A stretch of DNA of 64,000 nt from Thiomicrorhabdus sp033238645 (GCA_033238645.1 BQXR01000002.1:62001-126000); one strand, 5' to 3'; numbered from the stretch's first letter, positions 1-9,175 are shown. Translations and numbers: made by a program. The notes: a model not told the origin generated them from the sequence alone.

Positions 1-158
1 TTAGAGGTATTCGCCACACTCATACCAGATAGCTGACTTAGCTCTTCCACACTTCGCTCAGCTTGTGCCAAATAGTCTAATAACTCTAGGCGCTGTGGTG
101 ATGCAATAGCCTGTGCCATCTTGGCAAGCTGTTCAAATAACTGTTTTTTTATGGACAT
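1..158 (-). CDS. ArsR-family HTH regulator, N-terminal part (cut by window edge)
   Basis: Reading the minus strand from an ATG at 156-158 gives 52 codons, beginning MSIKKQLFEQLAKMAQAIAS and continuing with a PQRLELLDYLAQAERSVEELSQ stretch typical of ArsR/SmtB winged-helix repressors, then a recognition-helix start (SGMSVANTS). The frame stays open to the window edge, so the C-terminus is outside; some relatives carry a rhodanese domain there, but this cannot be seen. An AGGGA ribosome site lies a few bases before the ATG. The gene is divergent from an MFS transporter, and the 181-base gap holds a perfect dyad, so repressor control of both genes is the natural reading. Family call is good; the inducer is unknown. 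Confidence 0.8.
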   Translation of the reverse strand, partial: MSIKKQLFEQLAKMAQAIASPQRLELLDYLAQAERSVEELSQLSGMSVANTS

Positions 159-205
159 AAATAATCCCTATAGGGCTAAAAGCCTTTGAATATTAATAAG
201 CTACG

Positions 206-229
206 CTATTCAACAAGATAGTTGAATAG
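206..229. promoter_or_regulatory. Palindromic operator candidate between ArsR gene and MFS gene
   Basis: Perfect inverted repeat CTATTCAAC, six-base spacer, GTTGAATAG, in an AT-rich divergent intergenic region. ArsR repressors bind dyads of this size near their own promoters. The position suggests an operator for the adjacent regulator; the binding itself is inferred. Confidence 0.6.
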
Positions 230-339
230 TATAGAGTAATTGATTAGAATGCAACCATCTCTTGTGCGATTATCTGAAAACAGATCTCACAGCACCCAAG
301 TTTGCCAGTACAAGAACACTCTAAAGCAGAAGGTAACGA

Positions 340-1587
340 ATGAATATCAAACAACATACAAACGATATTACACACGGTATTTTAGACAATAAATATCAGT
401 TTCTATTGCAGCTATTTCAAGTATTTTTAGTCGGACTCACTATTGGGATAACTCGTACAGTCATACCCGGTCTAGCTGAAACCGAATTTGGTTTAGCTGA
501 ACAACAGTTCTTCCTACTAACCTCATTTGTTATTGTTTTTGGTGTTGTTAAGGCAGTAATGAACCTGTTGGCGGGTAAGCTTTCAGAAAGCTATGGTCGT
601 AAGATCATTTTAATCGCTGGCTGGGTTGTTGCCCTACCCATCCCGTTTATATTGCTCTACGCGCCAAACTGGAACTGGATTATTGCCGCTACCTTCTTGC
701 TTGGTTTAAACCAAGGATTGGCTTGGTCTATGGCTTTAAACAGCAAACTAGACTTAGCCAAAAGTACTCAAAAGGGACTGGTTAATGGTTTAAATGAATT
801 TTCTGGATACGCTGCTGTCGGTATCGCAGGGGTAATCACTGCCTACTTAGTCCCCTTATATGGCGCTCGTGAAGGGCTATTTATTTTCAGCACAGCGGTC
901 ATTACTTTAGGGCTGATTCTCTCCGTGATACTCGTTAAAAATACCATGCCTTGGGCTGAGTTGCACCAACAATCGACCCCCCCTGCTGAACATCAAACGC
1001 TGGGACAACTGTTTAAAACTGCTAGTTGGCATAACCCAAATCTAGTCGCCTTAAATCAAGCGGGGCTCATCGAAAAATTTACCGATGCTTTAGTCTGGAT
1101 CTTTCTGCCTGTTTATTTCTTATCACAAGATTTAACCTTAATAGAGGGCAGTACTATTATCTCTGTGTACGCCATTGTTTGGGGTGGGTCGCAATTGATT
1201 ACTGGCCCTCTGTCTGACAAAATTGGCCGCAAAGGTTTGATTGTTTGGGGCATGTGGATCTGTGGTCTAGGTGTCTTGGCAATTCCACTCTCTCAAGGTA
1301 TTATCCTCTGGACAGCAGAAGCCGCTTTTATTGGAATTGGAATGGCAATGCTCTACCCTAATCTAGGTGCTTCAGTTGCAGATTTTAGTCCTGTAAAACA
1401 CCGGGCTAGCTTAATTGGCATCTACCGTTTTTGGCGAGATTTAGGCTATGCCATTGGCGCACTGGCAATGGGCTTACTCGCACAGTGGCTTAACTCCATG
1501 GAGGTTGCTTTCTGGTTAGTAGGCATCTCTATGCTGCTATCAGGCCTATGGGTTCAATTAGTTATTCCAAAAAAAGTGGCTCCATAA
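340..1587 (+). CDS. Major facilitator superfamily transporter
   Basis: A 415-residue integral membrane protein with about twelve hydrophobic segments. The loop 2-3 signature of MFS carriers is visible (GKLSESYGRKIILIAG, about residues 85-100), and a second copy in the C-terminal half reads GPLSDKIGRKGLIVWG. Length is normal for the family. An AGAAGG ribosome site lies six to ten bases before the ATG. It is divergent from an ArsR regulator with a palindrome between them, so the transporter may export the metal, metalloid or oxidant that this regulator senses. Substrate cannot be read from sequence. Codons 213-216 contain a C7 run followed by TGCT, one copy of the dispersed G-run element. Confidence 0.85.
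   Translation: MNIKQHTNDITHGILDNKYQFLLQLFQVFLVGLTIGITRTVIPGLAETEFGLAEQQFFLLTSFVIVFGVVKAVMNLLAGKLSESYGRKIILIAGWVVALPIPFILLYAPNWNWIIAATFLLGLNQGLAWSMALNSKLDLAKSTQKGLVNGLNEFSGYAAVGIAGVITAYLVPLYGAREGLFIFSTAVITLGLILSVILVKNTMPWAELHQQSTPPAEHQTLGQLFKTASWHNPNLVALNQAGLIEKFTDALVWIFLPVYFLSQDLTLIEGSTIISVYAIVWGGSQLITGPLSDKIGRKGLIVWGMWICGLGVLAIPLSQGIILWTAEAAFIGIGMAMLYPNLGASVADFSPVKHRASLIGIYRFWRDLGYAIGALAMGLLAQWLNSMEVAFWLVGISMLLSGLWVQLVIPKKVAP
977..987 (-). repeat. Dispersed AGCAG-G7 element, copy 1
   Basis: Seven C then TGCT on the plus strand; read on the minus strand it is AGCAG followed by six more G. It lies inside the MFS gene, encoding the cytoplasmic loop STPPAE. Confidence 0.7.
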
Positions 1588-1674
1588 CACAGTAAGCAAT
1601 TAAAGCGACTAGAGGTTACAGCCCTCTCAAACGGTGTAGAATATTTTTATACATTATTCAGTTTTGGCAGACCT

Positions 1675-1695
1675 ATTTCGATCTAATATCGAAAT
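1675..1695. promoter_or_regulatory. Palindrome upstream of first MoxR operon
   Basis: Perfect dyad ATTTCGAT, five-base spacer CTAAT, ATCGAAAT, 42 bases before the moxR ATG. It could be an operator or a leader hairpin; there is no U-run, so it is not a normal terminator. No regulator is identifiable. Confidence 0.5.
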
Positions 1696-1736
1696 CGCCT
1701 TTTCTGATCATAGAGCTCTAAATAGGAAATATATTC

Positions 1737-2729
1737 ATGTCAACTCAAGCAGAATTTCAAACACTAAAGCAGCACTTACAAACTGTTATTGTCGGTCAAG
1801 AAGCCCTTTTGGATAAGATGATGATTGCCCTATTGACAGGGGGGCACGTTCTATTGGAAGGCCCACCAGGCTTAGCTAAAACCACCGCCGTTAAAACACT
1901 TGCCAATGGTGTTCATGCCAGCTTTCAGCGTATTCAGTTTACGCCTGATTTAATGCCAGGCGATGTTATGGGCTCAGAGATATTAGATGTAAACTCTGGT
2001 TCACTTAGTTTTGTCAAAGGGCCTATCTTTAATGAGATCGTGTTAGCCGATGAGATTAACCGTGCACCACCTAAAGTACAATCAGCACTCCTAGAAGCAA
2101 TGGCCGAAAAACAGGTGACTGCTGGCGGACAAACGCGTCCACTACCAGAACTATTTTTAGTCATGGCGACACAAAACCCACTTGAGCAAAGTGGAACCTA
2201 CCCCCTGCCCGAAGCACAGTTAGACCGTTTTATGCTGCACTTAGTTTTAGAGTACCCAACAGAGTCAGAAGAGCTAGAAATTTTACGTCGTGATCGTGCC
2301 CATCACTTTGGTGGTGACAAAGTAAAAATGACCGATTTTCTAACTCCAGAAAACGTCCTACATGCCCGCCGCCAAGTGACAGAACTCTATGTTGCCGAAC
2401 CCGTTGAGAAGTATATGGTTGCTTTAGTTGCTGCCACACGAAAGTTAGGTGAGCTAGACAGCAACTTAGAAGGTGTTTTGGAGGTAGGCGCCTCGCCACG
2501 TGCCTCTATTGCACTACTACATGCCGCCAGTGCCTATGCTTGGTTACATAGTCGTAACTATGTAACGCCAGACGATGTAATTAGATTACTGCCAGATGTT
2601 TTACGCCACCGCCTAATTATCAGCTTCAGTGGGCGCGCCCAACAATGGACTGCGAATTCTATTATCGAAAAAATTATCGATCTAGTGCCCGTACCCCTCA
2701 CGCAAACAGACAGCGCATCGGTTGCTTAA
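1737..2729 (+). CDS. MoxR-family AAA+ ATPase (first MoxR/Bat operon)
   Basis: A 330-residue AAA+ ATPase of the MoxR family, which act as chaperone-like ATPases that mature or insert cofactors into partner complexes together with VWA-domain proteins. Walker A is GPPGLAKT (residues 42-49), Walker B IVLADE (101-106), and sensor 1 ATQNP (144-148); the C-terminal lid holds the conserved EVGASPRASIALLHAA stretch. Length is typical. AGGAAA precedes the ATG. It is the first gene of a tight six-gene operon ending at 9151. A diverged paralogue heads a second operon at 33.4 kb. Family certain, client unknown. Confidence 0.95.
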   Translation: MSTQAEFQTLKQHLQTVIVGQEALLDKMMIALLTGGHVLLEGPPGLAKTTAVKTLANGVHASFQRIQFTPDLMPGDVMGSEILDVNSGSLSFVKGPIFNEIVLADEINRAPPKVQSALLEAMAEKQVTAGGQTRPLPELFLVMATQNPLEQSGTYPLPEAQLDRFMLHLVLEYPTESEELEILRRDRAHHFGGDKVKMTDFLTPENVLHARRQVTELYVAEPVEKYMVALVAATRKLGELDSNLEGVLEVGASPRASIALLHAASAYAWLHSRNYVTPDDVIRLLPDVLRHRLIISFSGRAQQWTANSIIEKIIDLVPVPLTQTDSASVA

Positions 2730-2742
2730 GCAGGATTTTGCC

Positions 2743-3789
2743 ATGTCATTAATTCAACTCTCGCAATCACTCCTTAACCAAGTTAAGCATAAAGCGACAA
2801 CTTGGCTGCAAGATAGTGGATTATTGAAGCCTATGGCGTTGAGTTCAGCTCTAAACAAGCCCCTGTTAACCAGTGAAGAAATTATTGAACTGGCAGATGA
2901 ACTGGCTATTTTGACCAGCCAGGTCAAAGCTAACCCAATCCCCAGTGATGCACTACGCCAAGGGGAGCAGAGCAGCCTCTTTATGGGCGCTGGCTTAGAG
3001 TACGAAGAGAGTCGTCCTTACGAATTGGGTGATGAAATTCGCCGTATTAACTGGCACTTAATGGCCAAAACAGGCAAGGCCTATACCAAGCTCTTCCAAG
3101 AGGAGCGCCAAGAGAGCTGGTTCATTTTGGTTGATCAGCGCCAAAGCATGCGTTTTGGAACCCGTAAACGCTTAAAAGCTACGCAAGCAACACGGGTTGC
3201 AGGCTACTTTGCATGGCTGTCACAAAAGGCAACGGTTCCCGTTGTCGGTGCACGTTTAACCACAGAGTTGGAGATGACCCCTATTCTAGAAGGCCGCGGT
3301 ACCTATACGCACTTAATGGAAAAATTTTCAGCTGCCTGCCCTCCACTAGCAGATAATAACAACAATATAGAACCCCATCTAAACGATGTACTTATCAACA
3401 TAACACAGCAAATACAGCCGGGTTCACGCTTAATCATCATTAGTGACTTTCATGATATTAACCCTAAGACGACTGAAATTTTGACCGCCCTACAACGGAT
3501 CGCAATGGTTAAAGCCATCTGCATAAATGACCCTGCTGAGTTGCAATTACCAGAAGTGGATGGCTTACAACTGGAGTCACTGGATAGCCAACAAACCGTT
3601 CAAATCGACTCTCAGTTGCAAAGATTAGCTTACCAAACGTGGTCAGAAAAATATCATCAGCAGTTACAAATGCTTCTACAAGCAGCTGGTTTAGAACCTA
3701 TTAGCATGCTAACAGATGAACCCATGAGCACTTTTAGTTGCTTTAAAAGAGCAGTCACAACTTCAGAAGGGGATAACAATGTCCACTGA
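2743..3789 (+). CDS. DUF58 domain protein (first MoxR/Bat operon)
   Basis: DUF58 proteins are VWA-like partners of MoxR ATPases. The family signature is clear around residues 85-125: YEESRPYELGDEIRRINWHL, followed by a KTGKAYTKLFQEER stretch. I start it at the ATG at 2743, which has AGCAGGA upstream, rather than at an earlier TTG at 2722 that would overlap moxR; this gives 348 residues. It overlaps the next gene by 11 bases. The protein lacks an obvious signal peptide, consistent with a cytoplasmic partner of MoxR at the membrane. Confidence 0.9.
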   Translation: MSLIQLSQSLLNQVKHKATTWLQDSGLLKPMALSSALNKPLLTSEEIIELADELAILTSQVKANPIPSDALRQGEQSSLFMGAGLEYEESRPYELGDEIRRINWHLMAKTGKAYTKLFQEERQESWFILVDQRQSMRFGTRKRLKATQATRVAGYFAWLSQKATVPVVGARLTTELEMTPILEGRGTYTHLMEKFSAACPPLADNNNNIEPHLNDVLINITQQIQPGSRLIIISDFHDINPKTTEILTALQRIAMVKAICINDPAELQLPEVDGLQLESLDSQQTVQIDSQLQRLAYQTWSEKYHQQLQMLLQAAGLEPISMLTDEPMSTFSCFKRAVTTSEGDNNVH

Positions 3790-4315
3790 ATTAGATGCAA
3801 TCAACGTGACAGAGCAAAATTCTAACTTGACTCTCCAAATGAATCTAATCGACATTGAGGCTCCACTTGCACCAGTAACTGACTGGAGCATCTTGGGAGA
3901 GTGGGCTTTGTGGAGTTTATTTCTACTCATATTGATCAGCTTATTGGCTAAATTTAGTTTCAAACTTTATAGACCTGCTTATCTGCGCTGGCAACTTTCA
4001 AAACTAAGCCTTAAAAACAACCAAGATAAATATCTCTCTTTTAAGCAAGTTTGGTTGTTCTACGGCTGGTGCTTACAGCTCAAAAAAACTATTTCTACAT
4101 CTGCTACAACTGAAACAACACCCGCTTTGAAAGCACTCAATACACTGATTGAACGTGTTAATCAGTTAAGTTTCTCTAAACAACCTGTTTCACGTGAAAC
4201 CTATCAACAACTTCTTGATCAGGCAGATCGAACCCTAAAAATGAACTGTGGTTTTCAGCCTCTTTTAACGCGCCTCTTCAACACAGTCAAAGCAAAACTT
4301 AAAGGGGCTAATTAA
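3779..4315 (+). CDS. DUF4381 single-pass membrane protein (first MoxR/Bat operon)
   Basis: A 178-residue protein of the DUF4381 type found regularly between DUF58 and VWA genes in gammaproteobacterial Bat operons. It has the signature IDIEAPLAPVTDWSILGEWA followed by one transmembrane helix (about residues 42-60) and a basic cytoplasmic domain. An AGAAGGGG ribosome site lies before the ATG, and the stop overlaps the next ATG by one base, so translation is probably coupled. A parS-like palindrome lies in its 3' half. Function within the complex is unknown. Confidence 0.85.
   Translation: MSTELDAINVTEQNSNLTLQMNLIDIEAPLAPVTDWSILGEWALWSLFLLILISLLAKFSFKLYRPAYLRWQLSKLSLKNNQDKYLSFKQVWLFYGWCLQLKKTISTSATTETTPALKALNTLIERVNQLSFSKQPVSRETYQQLLDQADRTLKMNCGFQPLLTRLFNTVKAKLKGAN
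4186..4201. promoter_or_regulatory. parS site A (ParB-binding palindrome)
   Basis: TGTTTCACGTGAAACC, 15 of 16 positions matching the widely conserved chromosomal parS consensus TGTTNCACGTGAAACA. It lies inside the DUF4381 coding sequence. ParB-family proteins nucleate here for chromosome segregation in many bacteria. Confidence 0.85.
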
Positions 4316-5484
4316 TGGAAACATGGTTACTCGATCTATTTAAGCTAGAGGATATTGTGTTTGCGCAGCCTACTCTGCTTTGGCTTATGTTTTTATGGCC
4401 CACTTTATGGCTGTTAAGCTCTACCATTCAATACTTTTCTGCTGGACAAATGGATGATTTAAGCCAACTACAAGCAGGACGTAAGCTCACAGTTAAGCAT
4501 GCGCTCATTGATAAAATGCAAACAACCGTAACTAACAAGCCCGCAAAAAAGAGACCTCTCTCACCCGTTAGACTGCTTTTAAATTTACTGCGCGGTTTGA
4601 TCATTATCAGCTTAGCCATTACACTCGCTCAGCCAGAAAAACTTCAAACTCTTGAACCACTACCACAACAGAAAACTGTTCGTGATGTAGTATTTGTTAT
4701 TGAAAGCTCCGCCTCTTTTTTACTACCTGACTACCAGATCAATGGTCAGTCAGAGAGCCGAATGGAGGTCGTTAAAAGTGTCTTAGATCAGTTTATATCA
4801 GGACTTGAAGGTAATCGTTTTGGCTTGGCTATCTACGCTGAGCAGGCCTATACCTTAATGCCACTAACAAATGATCAAACCGCCGCCCGCCTAAATCTAA
4901 AACGCTTAAAGCCTTACCTTGCTGGACGCATTGATTCCGCAATGGGTGAGGCTCTTGGCTTGGCGCTAAAACAGACTGATCAACAAAACCAAGCCAATAA
5001 GCAATCCTCAAATAAGACGCTTAAGCGAGTCATTGTCCTGATCAGTGATGGTTTAAGTAAACCAAGCCGCCTACCGATTTCAGAAGCTATTAATTACGCT
5101 CAAATGATGCATGTGCCTATTTACACCATCGGGGTTGGCTCAAGCAGTAAGGCCGCTGACAAACGTATTTACACAGGCTTGCTCTACCAACCGCTGGAAT
5201 CTCAGTCGCTTAAAACCATTGCGCAAGAAACTCAAGGCCAATACTTTCAAATTGGTAGCGGTGCTGATTTAGCTCGAGTACTCGAAAAGATCAATCAAGC
5301 CGAAGGCGTACCTTTTAAAACTCCACCGAGACCACCGCAACATATTGCTCTCTATCACCAGCCTTTAACGGTTGCCGTTTTAAGCTTATTGGCTTACCTG
5401 TTATTAAGCCTGCTCTTGGCAAGCAGAATTGACTGCACCACTAAGGCAACCCCTGCTTCTCAAACGATTGAGGAGGCAAGTTAA
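4315..5484 (+). CDS. BatA-like VWA protein with altered MIDAS
   Basis: A 389-residue membrane-anchored von Willebrand factor A protein: N-terminal hydrophobic segments (about 17-40 and 90-105), a VWA domain (about 125-330) and a C-terminal transmembrane helix (about 345-368). The metal-ion-dependent adhesion site normally reads DxSxS; here the first motif is ESSAS, with glutamate in place of aspartate. The later threonine (MPLTND) and aspartate (LISDG) motifs are kept. Metal binding may be changed rather than lost. It overlaps its neighbours by single bases. The paralogue at 35967 has the normal DLSGS. Confidence 0.85.
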   Translation: METWLLDLFKLEDIVFAQPTLLWLMFLWPTLWLLSSTIQYFSAGQMDDLSQLQAGRKLTVKHALIDKMQTTVTNKPAKKRPLSPVRLLLNLLRGLIIISLAITLAQPEKLQTLEPLPQQKTVRDVVFVIESSASFLLPDYQINGQSESRMEVVKSVLDQFISGLEGNRFGLAIYAEQAYTLMPLTNDQTAARLNLKRLKPYLAGRIDSAMGEALGLALKQTDQQNQANKQSSNKTLKRVIVLISDGLSKPSRLPISEAINYAQMMHVPIYTIGVGSSSKAADKRIYTGLLYQPLESQSLKTIAQETQGQYFQIGSGADLARVLEKINQAEGVPFKTPPRPPQHIALYHQPLTVAVLSLLAYLLLSLLLASRIDCTTKATPASQTIEEAS

Positions 5485-7574
5485 TGGATTTTGACTTAAT
5501 GATGGTTGTAAACCACTTGCTAAGCGGGGAGCTATTTTGGCGAGATGTCAACTGGTTGTGGGCACTGTTACTACCTTTAGCCTTATGGTTTTTCAAAAAA
5601 CTTGGGCGTAAACAGCAGCAACAAGCCTATGCAGATGCAAATCTATGGCCGTGGGTTGCAGGCTCCAATTCAAGGCTTAAATCACCTGTTTTTATAACGC
5701 CGAAAAACACTTCCGAGAAAATGAGCAGGGGGGGTAGGCTCATCTATCAACTTAAATCTGCCATTAACGGGCTTTGGAACTTTGTGCGCTCACCAAGTCG
5801 TTTAATGAGCTTAGCTTGGATCTGCTTAGTCATCGCTTTAGCTGGCCCCAGAAGTCAAATGGATTCGCCAGATACACAGAGCCGTGAGGGGGTTGATATT
5901 TTGGTCTCGATGGATCTTTCGCACTCTATGAGCGCAGTGGATGTCTACCCAAATCGCTTTCTCTATGCAAAGTCTTTAGTTGAATCCATAACCAATCAAT
6001 TAGAGATAAATGATCGATTAGCCCTACAAGCTTTTGCAGGACAGGCACACATGGTCAGCCCGCTCAGTTATGATCGCGCACTGTTCAGACACTCGCTCAA
6101 TCTGCTAGAACCTGACCTTCTACCTATTCAAGGTAGCTGGTTAGATCTAGCAGTAATCGGTGGATTAACTCACCTCTCTCAAACGGCTGGTAAAGCGAGG
6201 GTGATGGTTATTTTTACCAACGGAGCACCCGAGTTCTGGCAACCTGTAGAGTTGCCAAATGAAGCCAAGAGATCCACTTTTGTAGCTACCAAACGACTGA
6301 GTGAAACAGGTATCAAAGTGATTATTGTTGGTGTAGGATCACCCATCGCTAGCACTCTGCCAGAGAGTGAACACAGCACAGGAAAACTGCATGTTAATGG
6401 CTTATTAGTACAGAGTCGATTAGAAGAGAGTCGTCTAAAAAAGGCTGCACAATCTTTAGAGGGGATTTATCTGCGTGCGGATAATAGTAAGGCCTTTATG
6501 CAGAAGCTGTTACAAGAGATAACGCTCCCTGCAGGTAATAGAACAGAGTCGCAAGCCAACTTAATTTGGCAAGATCACGCTTGGCCATTTGTGATGATAG
6601 GGTTTAGCCTGTTGCTGGTGACTTTTTACTTGTTAGGATTACTGCAATTCAGCACAAATAGACTGTTAAATAGAAACACTTCTAAAATCAATAGCATTGT
6701 TAGCTTTTCTGCGAGTGTGTTATTACTAGGCCTACTCAGTACGCCTCAACCTGTTTTTGCGCAAGCACTCACCACGAAAGTACAAGCAATTCATCAGCAA
6801 GCTTTTCAAGCTTACAGTGAAAAAGACTTTGAGTTAGCACAATCGCTCTATGACCAAATACCCTCTTATGAGGGTTGGTTTGGTGCAGGATCTGCCTCTT
6901 ATCACTCTGCAGATATTGAGTCAGCTGTACTCTACTTTAGACAGGCTGCATGGAGCGCTCCAACTGATACTCAAAGAGCAATCTCTCTATTCAACTTAGG
7001 CAATAGTTACTATCAAGCTAACCTGCTTGCGCAAGCCATTGAATCTTATCAGCAAGCACTGGTTTATCGCCCTAACTATGACAAGGCGAACCACAATCTG
7101 CTATTAACACAGCAACGTAAGGCTATTGAGGATCGCGGTAAAACTAAAGCTAAAATTCAAGATGGCAAAGACGAAGGTGCTAAAAGCCGAGATAATGATG
7201 GCGCTTTTTATGGTGGCCAAAAGCCCAGTGATTCCAACTCAAATGAAGCAGGCTTTGGCTCTGATGGTGACTCACCTGAAGGCGGTAAAAGTGGCAAACA
7301 AATTACACTTCCACAATCAGGTGATAATACAGATTATCGTTTAGCAACAGGGGCTAATCAATTGCAGATTAATTCACCAGGTAGTGACTCACTGCAAGCC
7401 AATGCCATTCTAATTGAGCAACAGAATAGACAGCGAGCACAAGCATTTGAGCATCAACTACAGCAGCTTGAAGACGATCAAAAGACCCTATTAAAGCGCC
7501 TGTTTGAAAGAGAGGCAGGCTTCCATGCTGCACAAGATAAAGCGCACCCTATTCCAGGTATTCAGCCATGGTAA
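5484..7574 (+). CDS. BatB-BatC fusion: VWA domain plus TPR protein
   Basis: A 696-residue fusion. N-terminal membrane helices precede a VWA domain (about 140-350) whose first MIDAS motif is canonical, DLSHS, but whose distal motif reads FTNG where TDG is usual. Two further helices (about 365-390 and 405-425) lead to a periplasmic part ending AQA, then tetratricopeptide repeats (about 440-550, such as FNLGNSYYQANLLAQAIESY) and a low-complexity Asp/Ser/Gly/Lys-rich tail. In the second operon these functions are two genes. A G7 element lies near its 5' end. It likely scaffolds the complex at the inner membrane. Confidence 0.88.
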   Translation: MDFDLMMVVNHLLSGELFWRDVNWLWALLLPLALWFFKKLGRKQQQQAYADANLWPWVAGSNSRLKSPVFITPKNTSEKMSRGGRLIYQLKSAINGLWNFVRSPSRLMSLAWICLVIALAGPRSQMDSPDTQSREGVDILVSMDLSHSMSAVDVYPNRFLYAKSLVESITNQLEINDRLALQAFAGQAHMVSPLSYDRALFRHSLNLLEPDLLPIQGSWLDLAVIGGLTHLSQTAGKARVMVIFTNGAPEFWQPVELPNEAKRSTFVATKRLSETGIKVIIVGVGSPIASTLPESEHSTGKLHVNGLLVQSRLEESRLKKAAQSLEGIYLRADNSKAFMQKLLQEITLPAGNRTESQANLIWQDHAWPFVMIGFSLLLVTFYLLGLLQFSTNRLLNRNTSKINSIVSFSASVLLLGLLSTPQPVFAQALTTKVQAIHQQAFQAYSEKDFELAQSLYDQIPSYEGWFGAGSASYHSADIESAVLYFRQAAWSAPTDTQRAISLFNLGNSYYQANLLAQAIESYQQALVYRPNYDKANHNLLLTQQRKAIEDRGKTKAKIQDGKDEGAKSRDNDGAFYGGQKPSDSNSNEAGFGSDGDSPEGGKSGKQITLPQSGDNTDYRLATGANQLQINSPGSDSLQANAILIEQQNRQRAQAFEHQLQQLEDDQKTLLKRLFEREAGFHAAQDKAHPIPGIQPW
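5724..5734 (+). repeat. Dispersed AGCAG-G7 element, copy 2
   Basis: AGCAGGGGGGG followed by TA, preceded by ATG, within the BatB-BatC fusion gene where it encodes SRGG. A one-base slip here would truncate the protein early. Confidence 0.7.
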
Positions 7575-9151
7575 ATAGCTTATTAACGTCTCTATTGCAT
7601 ATACTTCTAGTGTGCTTATTACTCAGTCTATCAAGCTATGCGGTTGCTGAAAACTTAGAACCTGAGATTCCGTTATTCAAGGAGCATCAAGGTAAAGTCA
7701 CTGTCTCCGTTAGACCCAATAAGATTATTTTAGGTCAAAAAATCACTCTCACTATCAAAGGTGAAAATTTAAGAAAATCATTCAATAAAATTGATTGGAC
7801 ACAGTTAGAACAGCACTTTGTACTCTACGATACGGACATTGGCTTTGACCGAATCAAAGTACAGCTCTATGCGCTTGAAAGTGGTTCATTTAAACTAGAT
7901 GGGCAGAAAGCGGGTCTCATTGCCCTGCCCGATATACAGATCGAAGTTGCGCCTAATCCAGAAGTTTCTATAGAGTGGTCACGTCCCAGTAACAATTTAT
8001 ATATCCACCAAAATGCAGTATGGAAGGCCTTAGTTATGCTTAAAAATATTGCTAATAGAGCCACTTATGAGCAACGCAGTATTCAAATCAACCGGTCTGT
8101 TATCACTCACTTAGAGCCTCTACCCGTTGAGGCGGTAGAAGCTGAACAAGGTAAAATAGAGATACTAGTGGCCAGCTACGAAGTTAAAGATTGGCAAGGT
8201 CATACTGCAAAAGGGGTTGTTTTACAATCTCCTGTTGTCACGGTAAAAAACACCACCAATCAGCGCTGGTACTTTTTTGATAGCCCTCTGCCCGTTTATT
8301 TAAACCCTTTGCCAAGCTTTCTGCCTATGAGCGTCGCAGTAGGTGAGGTAGAGTGGTCTAGTAAACCCTTAAACACTTGGCAAATTACTGGTGATTTAAA
8401 CCACTGGGCTTGGCAGTTAAAAGGCAAAGGACTCACAAAAGCCTACTTAAACAGCATTGCGCATCAACTGGTTAGCCAGATCCCTCATAATCCCAATATA
8501 GAGTGGCTATCTGACTCACGTGAGATCACAACAGAATTTACCAATGAGGGTTTGCAGAGTGTTTTAAACTTACGCCTTCCTTACAGAGTGACTCAAGCAG
8601 GTCTAATCAATTTCCCCCAGCTTCAATTGCATTTTTTCAATCCTAAAACAGGGATGCTTATAAGTAGAGTACAAGCCAAAACTAGCCTATTAGCCATCCC
8701 TATTTGGATTATTTGGCTAGTACAATGGGTTCTACTTTTGAGTGGTTTATGGATCAGTTTATTAGTAATGTTGAGTTTTAAACAGGCATGGCTAAATAGA
8801 AAATTGAAGCGAGAAATTAAACAATCTAAAGATATTCACTCCTTATGGAGTGCAATGACTAAGTGGCGATGCCAGCAGATTAAAGGGGTAAAACTTGAAG
8901 CAACTAAAGAGTGTCCAATTGATACTCAATCGACTGGACAGTGGGCACACTGGCATAAGATACAATTCGGTCACTCTGATGAGTTTGAAAACCTAGTAGA
9001 AACATTGAACCAAGCACTCTATGCACCAGTGCAATCTACACAACAGCAACATAGTGATTGGCTGTCTATTCAACAACAAGCTCTTCTATGGGCAGAGACC
9101 TTACCCTGGCGGCAGAGCTTACAAAAAATGGCCTCTCGACATAAACCCTAA
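7568..9151 (+). CDS. BatD-like periplasmic/membrane protein
   Basis: A 527-residue protein with a Sec signal peptide (hydrophobic stretch about residues 7-25, cleavage near SYAVAE), a long beta-rich periplasmic region beginning KVTVSVRPNKIILGQKITLT, and a transmembrane helix near residues 378-402 followed by a cytoplasmic tail. This matches BatD (oxygen-tolerance family) architecture. It overlaps the preceding stop by seven bases and is the last gene of the first MoxR/Bat operon. Downstream lies a C9 run rather than a clear terminator. Confidence 0.85.
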   Translation: MVNSLLTSLLHILLVCLLLSLSSYAVAENLEPEIPLFKEHQGKVTVSVRPNKIILGQKITLTIKGENLRKSFNKIDWTQLEQHFVLYDTDIGFDRIKVQLYALESGSFKLDGQKAGLIALPDIQIEVAPNPEVSIEWSRPSNNLYIHQNAVWKALVMLKNIANRATYEQRSIQINRSVITHLEPLPVEAVEAEQGKIEILVASYEVKDWQGHTAKGVVLQSPVVTVKNTTNQRWYFFDSPLPVYLNPLPSFLPMSVAVGEVEWSSKPLNTWQITGDLNHWAWQLKGKGLTKAYLNSIAHQLVSQIPHNPNIEWLSDSREITTEFTNEGLQSVLNLRLPYRVTQAGLINFPQLQLHFFNPKTGMLISRVQAKTSLLAIPIWIIWLVQWVLLLSGLWISLLVMLSFKQAWLNRKLKREIKQSKDIHSLWSAMTKWRCQQIKGVKLEATKECPIDTQSTGQWAHWHKIQFGHSDEFENLVETLNQALYAPVQSTQQQHSDWLSIQQQALLWAETLPWRQSLQKMASRHKP

Positions 9152-9166
9152 GATCAATCAGGCCTA

Positions 9167-9175
9167 CCCCCCCCC
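9167..9175 (-). repeat. C9 run with flanks resembling the dispersed G-run element
   Basis: Nine C followed by TCTTCAAAAG; on the minus strand CTTTTGAAGA leads into the G run and TAGG follows, close to the element consensus except GAAGAG for GAGCAG. It is the longest G/C run in the window and is intergenic between convergent genes. Confidence 0.55.

Noticed and set aside
1588..1736. Terminator after the MFS gene
   Set aside because: No stem with a T-run is visible; only the palindrome at 1675 was kept.
2722..2742. TTG start for the first DUF58 gene
   Set aside because: It overlaps the moxR stop and lacks a ribosome site; ATG 2743 has AGCAGGA at good distance.
8514..8526. CTCACGTGAG as a seventh parS site
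   Set aside because: Only the CACGTG core and one flanking pair match; the outer TGTTN/NAACA bases are missing.
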